Shown: one piece after another, positions 1-7,789 of the stretch
Position numbering within the stretch: the stretch's first letter is position 1
How the letters are laid out: every line of letters starts with the position of its first letter
Program-made: the position numbers and the translations under genes
The notes under the pieces: model-generated
What the model saw: the letters and a program-made list of their open reading frames with translations, nothing else
Databases searched by the model: none
What the model was told of the DNA's origin: nothing
Assembly: GCA_049472395.1 (NCBI GenBank)
Contig: JBLIRR010000032.1
Coordinates: forward strand, 1-64,000
Length of the DNA: 64,000 nt
Reading direction: 5' to 3'
Source of the DNA: JBLIRR01 sp049472395
Lineage (GTDB): Bacteria > SZUA-182 > DTGQ01 > JBLIRR01

Positions 1-149
1 GTTCGCTCCTTCTATTATAATTCTTTTACGTTGTCCCCACAGACGTGGTGATGAAGCAATCCTGCCCCAACCCACGTCTTCTTGAACGATGTATTAGTTC
101 TTTATTTGTTAGACAAATTGTTGATTTGTAGTGCCATTTAGAGTTATTC

Positions 150-497
150 CTATTCTCGGCGAATAACTTTTGTTCCGTTTTTTTTATTTGTTATTTCTGT
201 CATCATTTTCTGCAAATGAGGGTGTATATATATTTTATAGTGATTCATTGCTGCTTCTTCTGACTGGAATTCTTCGGGAGCTCTCCATTCTGTGGGTTCT
301 CCTTCACAGTCTACATTATCCCAAATATGAACTATTACTATAAAACTATTAGATATGGGATCGAATCGAACTCCTCCTTTCATTCTGATACCAGGTTTAA
401 GGCCAATTATTTTAGATTGAGTTTTAGTACCACAGCACTTTTTATATTTTTGTCCTGAACCACATGGACATAAACTATTTCTACCAATTTTAACCAT
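150..497 (-). CDS. SEC-C motif protein
   Basis: This is a small 115-residue protein whose N-terminus carries a clear SEC-C zinc-binding motif, CPCGSGQKYKKCCG at residues 10-23. The same module is found at the C-terminus of SecA and in many small stand-alone proteins. The rest (about residues 40-105) is a mixed alpha/beta segment with no motif I recognise. SEC-C proteins bind zinc and are thought to be adaptors; the partner here is unknown. It lies 69 bases downstream of a Cys/HEAT-like gene on the same strand, and both are visibly AT-richer than the rest of the window, so the pair may have been acquired together. Confidence 0.85.
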   Translation of the reverse strand: MVKIGRNSLCPCGSGQKYKKCCGTKTQSKIIGLKPGIRMKGGVRFDPISNSFIVIVHIWDNVDCEGEPTEWRAPEEFQSEEAAMNHYKIYIHPHLQKMMTEITNKKNGTKVIRRE

Positions 498-566
498 AAT
501 TTTATCTTCTTAAAATATTAATAAGTATCTAAATATCTTTATTGATTAGGTAATAAATTACGTTTA

Positions 567-1364
567 TCATATTTCTTCCAAAAAATAACTATCGTATAAA
601 ATATTCTTTATCTTTTTTTTAAATCTATATGAAAATTTTTTATCTTTTAACATGTTCTCTAAAGGTTTACGTATCTTTTCTTTTGGAGAATATTCCAGAA
701 ATTTTAATATTGCTGATATCCATTGACGAGTTGTATTATTTGAGGACGTTTTATACAATTCATTAATTAAGTAAGGAATAACTTCTTGCGATTTAGTTTC
801 CCTAAGTTCTAATTGTCTTAAGACTTCCTTTTTTAAATAAACTTCTTCTATTTTTTTAGGAGGAGGTAGCTTGATAAAATATTTGAGTAATTCATTAAAT
901 GCCTCTTTATTTCCTAATGAAATCATCGCTGCAAGACTGGATATTCCAGCTTCCTGATCTTTTTTTAGAGGGCTTTGCAATTGACGAACATATCTATCCA
1001 CTGGCATAGTTTCCCAGTCAATGTTCCTTATTTGTTCATCAAGTATTGCAGACTTAAATGATTCTACATTAAGCTTACCACATTCAGATAAGCGTTTTAA
1101 CTCTTTACCTAATTCACTATTATCATTTATTTCTATTGATTCTATTTCTTCATAATTTTTGCAGCCTTTACGTTCACCTAAAAATTTTTTTATATTTATT
1201 AAATTTTGGCAAGAAGAATAGTCCGAATCTTCCAATAATTTATCGATAAATGGCTCAAAATCTGCATCATTCAGGCAGATACCATATTCCGTTTCTTCAT
1301 CCATGCTTGCAGGAAAAAATTGATTACAGTTAAAACATATTTTTTCTAAGATTTCTTTTTTCAA
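567..1364 (-). CDS. Cys-cluster protein with HEAT-like helical repeats
   Basis: The 265-residue protein starts at a TTG preceded by GATGAGG. Its N-terminal ~75 residues contain spaced cysteines (CFNC near residue 10, then single Cys near 30, 52 and 68), which suggests a small metal-binding or disulfide domain. Residues ~120-260 are helical with a HEAT-like pattern (a segment on loss of function-neutral helices such as EAGISSLAAMISLGNKEAFN and RQWISAILKFLEYSP), typical of a protein-interaction scaffold. I do not recognise a named family. It is AT-rich like its SEC-C neighbour and is probably co-transcribed with it. A 12-nt perfect inverted repeat lies upstream. Confidence 0.7.
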   Translation of the reverse strand: MKKEILEKICFNCNQFFPASMDEETEYGICLNDADFEPFIDKLLEDSDYSSCQNLINIKKFLGERKGCKNYEEIESIEINDNSELGKELKRLSECGKLNVESFKSAILDEQIRNIDWETMPVDRYVRQLQSPLKKDQEAGISSLAAMISLGNKEAFNELLKYFIKLPPPKKIEEVYLKKEVLRQLELRETKSQEVIPYLINELYKTSSNNTTRQWISAILKFLEYSPKEKIRKPLENMLKDKKFSYRFKKKIKNILYDSYFLEEI

Positions 1365-1440
1365 TTTTTTTCCTCATCTATATCTTTGATTTTTTTGTCT
1401 AACAATTCATTAAGGATCACATAATGTAATATAATCCTCT

Positions 1441-1506
1441 TTAGAGACAATTAATGATCCAATAATACGATAATAAATGTAAAAAACGATAAAAAATTGT
1501 CTCTAA
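1441..1506. repeat. Perfect 12-bp inverted repeat upstream of the HEAT-like gene
   Basis: TTAGAGACAATT at 1441-1452 is mirrored exactly by AATTGTCTCTAA at 1495-1506, with a 42-base AT-rich spacer. It lies 77-142 bases upstream of the TTG start of the HEAT-like gene, where a promoter or operator is expected. It could be a long-looped operator pair, an RNA stem in the leader, or the ends of a tiny mobile remnant. The sequence is unrelated to the CAGCAATTCT repeat family. Confidence 0.6.
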
Positions 1507-1633
1507 TAAATTTATCCTGCAATTTGCACAATTTTTTGTCTATACTTATATACGTTATATTTTCTACAAAAATAACGAACTAAGGAAAATCATTATGCCT
1601 TAAATGCCAGCATCGATCAACTAAAAAGTTGAT

Positions 1634-2647
1634 TCATTTGTTAAGTTGTTGGTCCATGAAAACAGATGGAGAAAACCTATAATTTAATTCACAATGGAGA
1701 GTAAAGTCAGGCGCTGCTTTAAATAGATCCTCGGAAAAACCGAATTCGAGATTCATATCTGATCCTGCCGAATAAATAAGACCGAATGTTATCTCTAAGC
1801 TATCTGTGTCCAGTTGATTGATGTGTGTATTCTCAAAGGGTGATGTGTAATAATTAAGCTGGGAAAGCGCACTCCATGATTTATTAAAGATATACTCCGC
1901 ACCCCCGAAGAGCCCAAAAATATTTTTCACCGAAATATCCGGTCCGAGGGTTTTCGGGTCTGATAAAAGAATGAGAGAGGGATTTACATAAATAGAAAGG
2001 GGAGGGAGACTGAATTTTGTGGAAAGAAAAAATCCATGATCAGAATGTCCGCTGCCGACGCCTCTTTTTTCATCTCCTGTTGGTATTTTAAGCCTGTAAG
2101 AAAAGCTTGTTGAGGGACCATGAACCTTAAATGCGAGTATACTATCGGCGCTATGATAATCTCCCACCTCAGGTGTAAACCACTCCTGGCCATTTTTTTT
2201 TATGGAATAGGCAAAATCATTTTTCGGGCGTTTTTCCCTGCCATAGTTGGGAAATTGAAAGGTAGTATGATAGGTTTCGAGAAAGCTGTCCAAGAATCCA
2301 TCACTCATACTCACAAATGGCATCTCTAGCGACATGCTTGACCATTCTGTGAGACCATATTCAAGGGATATAGTGACTACGGTCATTTCTAAATCTATGA
2401 GAACATCCCATTCGGCAGAGTGTTCATCCAGAAAAACACTGGAATAATCTATATCCAAAGTCATCTTCAAGTGATGTGGCGGTGCAGGCAGCGGGGAGTC
2501 AGGCATCGGTTTAAGAAACATAAGGTGGGGGGGAAAATGATTCCTCGCATGAAGGGGGCCTTTTTCGAGGCTGGCCAGGCTCGGGGATATACAATAGAAA
2601 AAAACACCGAGCACTGCGAGACAAGAAATATAATTAAGGTTATTCAT
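1634..2647 (-). CDS. DUF3187 family outer-membrane protein
   Basis: The 337-residue protein has an N-terminal signal peptide (hydrophobic residues ~5-25 ending in ...SPSLAS) and alternating beta-rich segments. The region GPLHARNHFPPHL near residue 30, and the later stretch GFLDSFLETYHTTFQFPNYG followed by a charged RPKNDFAY, match my memory of the DUF3187 family, predicted outer-membrane beta-barrels of unknown substrate. It is the last gene of a leftward operon and overlaps the upstream cation-efflux gene by 8 bases, so translation is probably coupled. A role in envelope transport is an inference from context only. Confidence 0.8.
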   Translation of the reverse strand: MNNLNYISCLAVLGVFFYCISPSLASLEKGPLHARNHFPPHLMFLKPMPDSPLPAPPHHLKMTLDIDYSSVFLDEHSAEWDVLIDLEMTVVTISLEYGLTEWSSMSLEMPFVSMSDGFLDSFLETYHTTFQFPNYGREKRPKNDFAYSIKKNGQEWFTPEVGDYHSADSILAFKVHGPSTSFSYRLKIPTGDEKRGVGSGHSDHGFFLSTKFSLPPLSIYVNPSLILLSDPKTLGPDISVKNIFGLFGGAEYIFNKSWSALSQLNYYTSPFENTHINQLDTDSLEITFGLIYSAGSDMNLEFGFSEDLFKAAPDFTLHCELNYRFSPSVFMDQQLNK

Positions 2648-3527
2648 CCGGTTCTAAATGCACCACAACATCCAGTATTTCAGGACCATTTGCCAAAAGT
2701 TCACTCTTGACCTCTTCTGAAATGGTATGTCCCTTTCGTACTGTCATATCGCCGTCTACAAGGATGTGGAGGTCAACATGAAAACCGGATCCAAATTTTC
2801 TCGTGCGAATAGCATGCACAGAATGCACACCCTGTACGTTCAATGCAAGAGAGTGTATCTTTGCCCGTTCTATTTGAGAGGCGCCACAATCGGAGAGCTC
2901 TGAGAAGGCAGGATAAATAATATCGGAGGATATTTTGATAATAAAGATCGATACGATAAGGGCTCCCACATGGTCAATAAAGGCCCATTTGGGATTAATG
3001 GCGGCTGCTGCTACCGCGATTAATGCGGGAATTGAGCTGATGGCATCAGATCTGTGATGCCATGCATTCGCTATGACGGCAGAGGATTTAACGCGTGTCC
3101 CGGTGGAGACCGTCCAATGATAGAGGATCTCCTTGAATATAATTGAAAGAAATGGCCCTATAACAGCAATATAAGCCGGTTGCATAATAGATCCATCTTG
3201 CATGCTCATAAGAGCCTGGTACCCGATCCCTAATGCCGTAATTAAAAGAACAATGCCTATACTTGCCGTGACGAGGGCTTCAATACGGCGATGACCAAAA
3301 GGGTGCGTTTCATCAGCAGGGGCTGACCAATATTTAACCCCACCTAAAACTGCGATATCAGTGGCCATATCAGACACGCTGTGAACCGCATCCGCAATAA
3401 CTGCCTGGCTTTTCCCTATGCAACCAACTGTGAACTTTAATAATGATAAAAATAAATTAACCGCAAGCCCTATCCAGGTAATCCGTTGGATATCCCCTCT
3501 GCTTTGTTCATTTTGGCTCATGGACAA
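2640..3527 (-). CDS. Cation diffusion facilitator (CDF) transporter
   Basis: This 295-residue inner-membrane protein is a divalent metal/proton antiporter of the CDF family. The metal-site helices are clear: DAVHSVSD near residue 41 and HHRSD near residue 158. Between them is the family motif HPFGHRRIEAL near residue 80. Six hydrophobic segments are followed by a cytoplasmic C-terminal domain with alternating H and D residues (HVDLHILVDGDMTV) as in FieF/YiiP. The substrate (Zn, Fe, Mn or Cd) cannot be read from sequence. It is 3 bases downstream of yjbQ and overlaps the DUF3187 gene. Confidence 0.93.
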   Translation of the reverse strand: MSMSQNEQSRGDIQRITWIGLAVNLFLSLLKFTVGCIGKSQAVIADAVHSVSDMATDIAVLGGVKYWSAPADETHPFGHRRIEALVTASIGIVLLITALGIGYQALMSMQDGSIMQPAYIAVIGPFLSIIFKEILYHWTVSTGTRVKSSAVIANAWHHRSDAISSIPALIAVAAAAINPKWAFIDHVGALIVSIFIIKISSDIIYPAFSELSDCGASQIERAKIHSLALNVQGVHSVHAIRTRKFGSGFHVDLHILVDGDMTVRKGHTISEEVKSELLANGPEILDVVVHLEPDE

Positions 3528-3530
3528 ATT

Positions 3531-3950
3531 CTATTCACCTATTATTTTCACCAGCACACGCTTCTTGCGGCGTCCGTCAAATTCGCCATAAAAGACTTGC
3601 TCCCATGGCCCAAAATCTAAGCGTCCATCAGTGATTGCTACGACCACTTCACGGCCCATTATTTGTCTTTTGAGATGGGCGTCTCCGTTATCTTCAGCAG
3701 TGCGGTTATGGAGGTAGCGGCTGATAGGTTCATGAGGGGCAAGCTCTTCCAGCCAATTATCATAATCATGGTGCAGTCCCGGTTCATCATCATTGATGAA
3801 GACTGAGGCGGTTATATGCATGGCATTTATAAGCGCCAATCCTTCACTGACGCCACTTTCTCTCAGACAGTTTTCAACCTGTGGAGTAATATTAATAAAA
3901 TCTCGTCGATGTGGTGTGTTGAACCACAGTTCTTTTCTATAGCTTTTCAT
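3531..3950 (-). CDS. yjbQ: YjbQ/UPF0047 family protein
   Basis: The 139-residue protein matches the compact YjbQ family along its length. Recognisable blocks are HITASVFINDDEPGLHHDYDNWL, shown here only as landmarks from about residue 47, then HNRTAEDNGDAHLK and the C-terminal WEQVFYGEFDGRRKKRV. The family has been associated with a weak secondary thiamine-phosphate synthase activity; its real physiological role is unsettled. It lies between glnS (12-base gap) and the CDF gene (3-base gap) in one leftward operon. Confidence 0.92.
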   Translation of the reverse strand: MKSYRKELWFNTPHRRDFINITPQVENCLRESGVSEGLALINAMHITASVFINDDEPGLHHDYDNWLEELAPHEPISRYLHNRTAEDNGDAHLKRQIMGREVVVAITDGRLDFGPWEQVFYGEFDGRRKKRVLVKIIGE

Positions 3951-3962
3951 ATCCTGTATCTC

Positions 3963-5678
3963 CTATTTATTTTTATTATTGTGAGATTTTTCGATCTTGG
4001 CCCATGTATCACGCAGCGTGACGGTTCGATTAAATATGAGCGCGTTCTCGGAAGAATCAACAGAATCGATACAGAAATACCCCAATCTCTCGAATTGGTA
4101 GTGAGTTGTCGGTTGTGCTCCGGCAAGGGAGGGTTCAACATAGCATTGTTTCATTATCTCTAAAGAATTGGGATTTAAAAATGACCTGAAATCCTCACCA
4201 TCTTTCAGATCATTTGGATTTTCCTTGATAAAAAGATGGTTGTATAAGCGCACTTTAGCGTGCAGGGCGTGAGCAGCCGAAACCCAGTGCAATGTCGCTT
4301 TTACCTTGCGTCCATCGGGCGAATCCCCCCCCCTTGTGAGTGGATCATAAGTACAGTGCAACTCGATCACCTCGCCGGTTTTTTCATCTTTCACCACTTT
4401 GACACAGGTGATATAATAGGCGTATCGAAGCCTCACTTCGCGGCCAGGGGTCAAACGAAAATATTTTTTTGGAGGATTTTCACGGAAATCTTCCCGTTCG
4501 ATATAGAGTACTCGGGAGAAGGGGATCTTACGTGTGCCCATCCTGAGATCTTCCGGATTATTCAGTGCATCAAGCTCCTCTGTGGTATCCACCGGATAAT
4601 TATCAATAATGACCTTCAGTGGATTCAGCACACCCATAACACGGAGCGCGCGTTTATTTAAATCTTCCCTTATATAATATTCAAGCAAACTTATGTCTAC
4701 CATACTTTCCCTGGTGGCTACACCTATTCGTTCACAAAAATTTCGAATTGCCTCGGGTGTGTAACCGCGTCTTCGCATTCCTCTGAGTGTCGGCATTCGT
4801 GGATCATCCCAGCCGGTGACATATTTTTCTTTTACTAATAAAAGGAGCTTGCGCTTGCTCAAGATTGTATAAGTAAGATTGAGTGGGGCAAACTCGATTT
4901 GCTGCGGATGGCACTCAAGGTGTAATTCATCGAGTACCCAGTCATATAATGGCCGATGATCTTTAAATTCCAATGTACACAGGGAGTGGGTAATCTTCTC
5001 GATGGCATCGGAAAGACAATGGGTAAAATCGTACAAAGGATAGATGCACCATCTGTTGCCTGTTCTTGGATGCTCCGCAAACCTGATGCGATAGAGACTC
5101 GGATCTCGCATATTCAGGTTCGGGGATGCCATATCAATCTTTGCCCGCAGGACATGTGAGCCCTCTTCAAATTCTCCTGATCGCATTCGCTCAAACAACT
5201 CTAAATTTTCCGTAACCGGGCGGTCACGATACGGGCTCATCTTTCCCGGTTCAGTCAAGGTTCCGCGGTACTCACGGATTTCTTCGGGACCTAAGCTGCA
5301 TACATAGGCTTTCCTATCCTTGATTAATTGCACGGCATACTGATACAATTGCTCAAAATAGTCAGATGCATAAAAAAGCCGGTCACCCCAATCGAAGCCA
5401 AGCCATCGGACATCTTCTTTTATTGCTTCTATATATTCGGATTCTTCCTTGATCGGATTTGTATCATCGAATCGAAGATTGCACGAGGCATTTTCATATT
5501 CACTGGCGAGACCAAAATTAAGACAGATGGATTTGGCATGTCCGATATGGAGATAACCATTCGGTTCTGGGGGAAACCGGGTTGCAACTCTTCCGTTATG
5601 CTTGTTCGTCCGCAAATCTTCCTCAATGATATTGCGAATAAAATGAGGAGTTGGCCTTGCATTTTCTGTGTTTTTCAT
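3963..5678 (-). CDS. glnS: Glutaminyl-tRNA synthetase
   Basis: The 571-residue class I synthetase charges tRNA-Gln with glutamine in the cytoplasm. The HIGH signature appears as PEPNGYLHIGHAKS near residue 36, and the KMSKS equivalent as LSKRKLLLLV near residue 274. The length is close to the E. coli enzyme (554). C-terminal beta-barrel anticodon-binding sequence is present from about residue 340. A direct glnS route, rather than GatCAB amidation, is patchily distributed in bacteria and is informative about lineage. It is the first gene of the operon glnS-yjbQ-CDF-DUF3187, with a candidate promoter just upstream. Confidence 0.96.
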   Translation of the reverse strand: MKNTENARPTPHFIRNIIEEDLRTNKHNGRVATRFPPEPNGYLHIGHAKSICLNFGLASEYENASCNLRFDDTNPIKEESEYIEAIKEDVRWLGFDWGDRLFYASDYFEQLYQYAVQLIKDRKAYVCSLGPEEIREYRGTLTEPGKMSPYRDRPVTENLELFERMRSGEFEEGSHVLRAKIDMASPNLNMRDPSLYRIRFAEHPRTGNRWCIYPLYDFTHCLSDAIEKITHSLCTLEFKDHRPLYDWVLDELHLECHPQQIEFAPLNLTYTILSKRKLLLLVKEKYVTGWDDPRMPTLRGMRRRGYTPEAIRNFCERIGVATRESMVDISLLEYYIREDLNKRALRVMGVLNPLKVIIDNYPVDTTEELDALNNPEDLRMGTRKIPFSRVLYIEREDFRENPPKKYFRLTPGREVRLRYAYYITCVKVVKDEKTGEVIELHCTYDPLTRGGDSPDGRKVKATLHWVSAAHALHAKVRLYNHLFIKENPNDLKDGEDFRSFLNPNSLEIMKQCYVEPSLAGAQPTTHYQFERLGYFCIDSVDSSENALIFNRTVTLRDTWAKIEKSHNNKNK

Positions 5679-5776
5679 ACTTTTATTCTCTCCGCTCCTT
5701 TACTTTTCTGTTTATTATCTCTATACTGTCTGCGTGATAAGATTCCTTTTTCATTAGCGCAGGTAATGTTAAGTTC

Positions 5777-5805
5777 ATTCTAAGGAATATATTATGTCCA
5801 ATCAA
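5777..5805 (-). promoter_or_regulatory. Candidate sigma-70 promoter for glnS
   Basis: On the minus strand TTGATT (5800-5805) is followed after 17 bases by TAGAAT (5777-5782), about 100 bases upstream of glnS. It overlaps the upstream region of the divergent sulfotransferase-like gene. Confidence 0.4.
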
Positions 5806-5816
5806 GGGGGTATATA

Positions 5817-6425
5817 GTGAGTTTAAAACGCCTTATAAGAAAAATCAAATATGGTAAACCAATAATTATCGTGTCAGGTTTGCCGCGCTCTGGCACCTCC
5901 ATGATGATGAAAATGTTAGAGGCTGGGGGCGTTGAAATAGCTTCAGATGGGCTGCGAAGAGCTGATGATGATAATCCCAAGGGTTATTATGAGCTTGAAA
6001 GGGTTAAAGAGCTTGACAAAAACAAGGATACGTCATGGCTGCGTGAATTGCGCGGTAAGGCGGTTAAAATAATCTCCTATTTTTTACAGGAGTTACCGGC
6101 TGACAATAATTATGCCATAATTTTCATTGAACGTAGTCTCAAGGAAATAAGCCAATCTCAGAATAAAATGCTCGCTCACCTCGGTGAGACGACAGATCCG
6201 GCCAAGGAAGACGAATTACTAGAAAAATTTGAAAATCACCTCAAAAAAGTACGATATTTGATAAGCAACGATCCTCGCTTTGAGACTATTTTCGTCAATC
6301 ATCGTGAAGTGTTGAATGATCCCTATGAACAAGCGGAAAGAGTCAATAAATTTCTCGGGGAGCGCTTGAATGAGAGGAAAATGGCCGCCGTGGTTGATAA
6401 GGCCCTTTATCGCAACCGGGCGTAA
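5817..6425 (+). CDS. Sulfotransferase-like P-loop protein
   Basis: The 202-residue protein begins at a GTG with a strong AAGGGGG ribosome-binding site six bases upstream. Near residue 20 is IIIVSGLPRSGTSMMMKML, the PAPS-binding 5'-phosphosulfate loop of sulfotransferase-like proteins. A later NPKGYYELE and the HREVLNDP block (near residue 160) fit bacterial sulfotransferase-family proteins. It would transfer sulfate from PAPS to an unknown acceptor, but these small bacterial homologues are uncharacterised and catalytic activity is unproven. It is a single-gene unit divergent from glnS. Confidence 0.75.
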   Translation: MSLKRLIRKIKYGKPIIIVSGLPRSGTSMMMKMLEAGGVEIASDGLRRADDDNPKGYYELERVKELDKNKDTSWLRELRGKAVKIISYFLQELPADNNYAIIFIERSLKEISQSQNKMLAHLGETTDPAKEDELLEKFENHLKKVRYLISNDPRFETIFVNHREVLNDPYEQAERVNKFLGERLNERKMAAVVDKALYRNRA

Positions 6426-6545
6426 TATCATCTGCCGCATATCATTGTACATAGCTCCGCAGCCTCAATTACATGATAAATTGTGGTGATGATTATATCA
6501 GAATTAAGGTGTAATGCAATAATACAGGGCAGTATTTTTGTGTTT

Positions 6546-6869
6546 TCATTCGCCATACACTATGACCGTCAATTCGGCATAAAGTCCCAAGATATTTTTG
6601 CCATGATAATCGACGTAGTGAATTGTTGATATATCGCCGTTTTTCATTGCCGTTTCGATACTGGCATCACCAACGGCTATCATACCCAAGATAGAAGCGG
6701 ATTTTGCACTGCCTACCTTGGAATAGCCGCTATTTCTTGGTGCAGCATGAGGGACATTCACGTTATTGTATAATGTTTCAAGAGCTGGTGTCATGGTTGA
6801 GGCACATCCTGTCAGTAATAATGAAGCAATAATAAGAATGGAAAGATACAGGTGAGATTTATGAAACAT
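6546..6869 (-). CDS. TRL-like family lipoprotein
   Basis: I choose the ATG at 6869 (107 residues), which has AGGAG seven bases upstream and begins a textbook lipoprotein signal, MFHKSHLYLSILIIASLLL followed by TGC. A longer frame exists, but its extra 49 codons cross a good promoter and a repeat fragment. The mature part contains KVGSAKSASILGMIAVGDAS and ends in LGLYAELTVIVYGE, hallmarks of the TRL-like family (small lipoproteins of unknown role first noted near tRNA loci). It is probably anchored in the cell envelope. Confidence 0.85.
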   Translation of the reverse strand: MFHKSHLYLSILIIASLLLTGCASTMTPALETLYNNVNVPHAAPRNSGYSKVGSAKSASILGMIAVGDASIETAMKNGDISTIHYVDYHGKNILGLYAELTVIVYGE

Positions 6870-6930
6870 ACACTTCTCCTTTTTTCGCATACTTCGGACC
6901 CTTAGTCGGGTATTTTGTAAAATGAAAGTT

Positions 6931-6959
6931 ACTATATAAAAAATATTCAGGATTGTCAA
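6931..6959 (-). promoter_or_regulatory. Sigma-70 promoter of the TRL-like gene
   Basis: On the minus strand a perfect TTGACA (6954-6959) is followed after 17 bases by TATAGT (6931-6936). The predicted start of transcription near 6924 gives a leader of about 55 bases and supports the start codon at 6869. Confidence 0.75.
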
Positions 6960-6974
6960 TAAGGAAATTCTTTT

Positions 6975-7028
6975 AACAAAGAGCAGGAATCCCTTATAAT
7001 TCTGGGAGTGTGCCATAATTAATTGCTC
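6975..7028 (-). repeat. Half copy of the CAGCAATTCT palindromic element
   Basis: Read on the minus strand this begins AGCAATTAATTATGGC and continues through CACTCCCAGAA and GGATTCCTGCT. It matches the left arm of the 248-bp element at 20915-21162 over about 54 bases with few differences. No second arm is visible, so it is a truncated copy. Its first bases supply the last Asn codon and the stop codon of the adjacent gene. Confidence 0.8.
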
Positions 7029-7729
7029 TCTCTTGATTTCATATAGGGCGCAAATAAATATGCTAAATCTTCCAGGGATTCTTCGATAACCTGGGGGATG
7101 GTTTTGGCATAGGCATCCAGAATAATTATTGCATTTATCGATGAATCGCTCTCTGTTGCAGTGCGTAACCGCGTAATTATTGCTTTATTGACAAGTTCAA
7201 TATTTTTATAAATCTTGGTGAGGCCTTTTAATTGAAAATCAGGCCTTTTGTTCTCTTTTTTGAGAAAATATTGGGCAAGAAGATACATGGAGGTAGCACG
7301 ATATATGGTTTCTTCTTTGCTCGATAAAGGCAAGTGAAAACGCGCCATGGGTTTGAAAAAGACCGTATGGGGACAGCCACAGGTCGCGATCACCAATCCT
7401 ATTAATGAACTCAGCCCTCTTTGGGCTGTTGTTGTATGTGAGATAAAGCGCTCTTTTGTGATAACCTCCATATGGATCTCATCATAGGATAGTATGTTGT
7501 CGCAACGGTTTACAATATCGAGCATATTCAATGCTAATGGGCAGTGTGGCGTGTCGCTCACGTTAAAAGGACAAATAGAGCATTGATGAAAATCAAGATT
7601 TATCCAACGAGGAAAATCATCTGGGGGATTGTTAATGAGTTCAAGATTTTGTGCATCTAAGACTAATGGAAAAATTTCTTTTTTATCCTTTGCCAAAAGA
7701 AAGGAATATTGAATCGTGATTGTGTTCAT
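7019..7729 (-). CDS. Uncharacterised Cys-containing protein
   Basis: I do not recognise a function for this 236-residue protein. It has no signal peptide or membrane segment. Two cysteine groups stand out: CSICPF...HC around residues 50-63, and CGCPH near residue 119, which together could bind a metal or an Fe-S cluster. The C-terminal half is predicted helical and acidic. It lies 60 bases downstream of a membrane hybrid histidine kinase on the same strand, so a signalling partnership is plausible but unproven. Its last codon and stop are contributed by the half-copy repeat, so the original C-terminus may have been altered. Confidence 0.6.
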   Translation of the reverse strand: MNTITIQYSFLLAKDKKEIFPLVLDAQNLELINNPPDDFPRWINLDFHQCSICPFNVSDTPHCPLALNMLDIVNRCDNILSYDEIHMEVITKERFISHTTTAQRGLSSLIGLVIATCGCPHTVFFKPMARFHLPLSSKEETIYRATSMYLLAQYFLKKENKRPDFQLKGLTKIYKNIELVNKAIITRLRTATESDSSINAIIILDAYAKTIPQVIEESLEDLAYLFAPYMKSRESN

Positions 7730-7789
7730 ATTTCTTCATCTCTTTGTAAAATTAATATATACGATTTTCTGCATAATAAATGATTTTAG

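Noticed and set aside
1615..1632. Hairpin ATCAACT/AGTTGAT as terminator of the DUF3187 operon
   Set aside because: The 7-bp stem is perfect but no T tract follows on the relevant strand.
6870..7016. N-terminal extension of the TRL-like lipoprotein frame
   Set aside because: It crosses a consensus promoter and a repeat fragment and has no ribosome-binding site; the ATG at 6869 has one and begins a lipoprotein signal.
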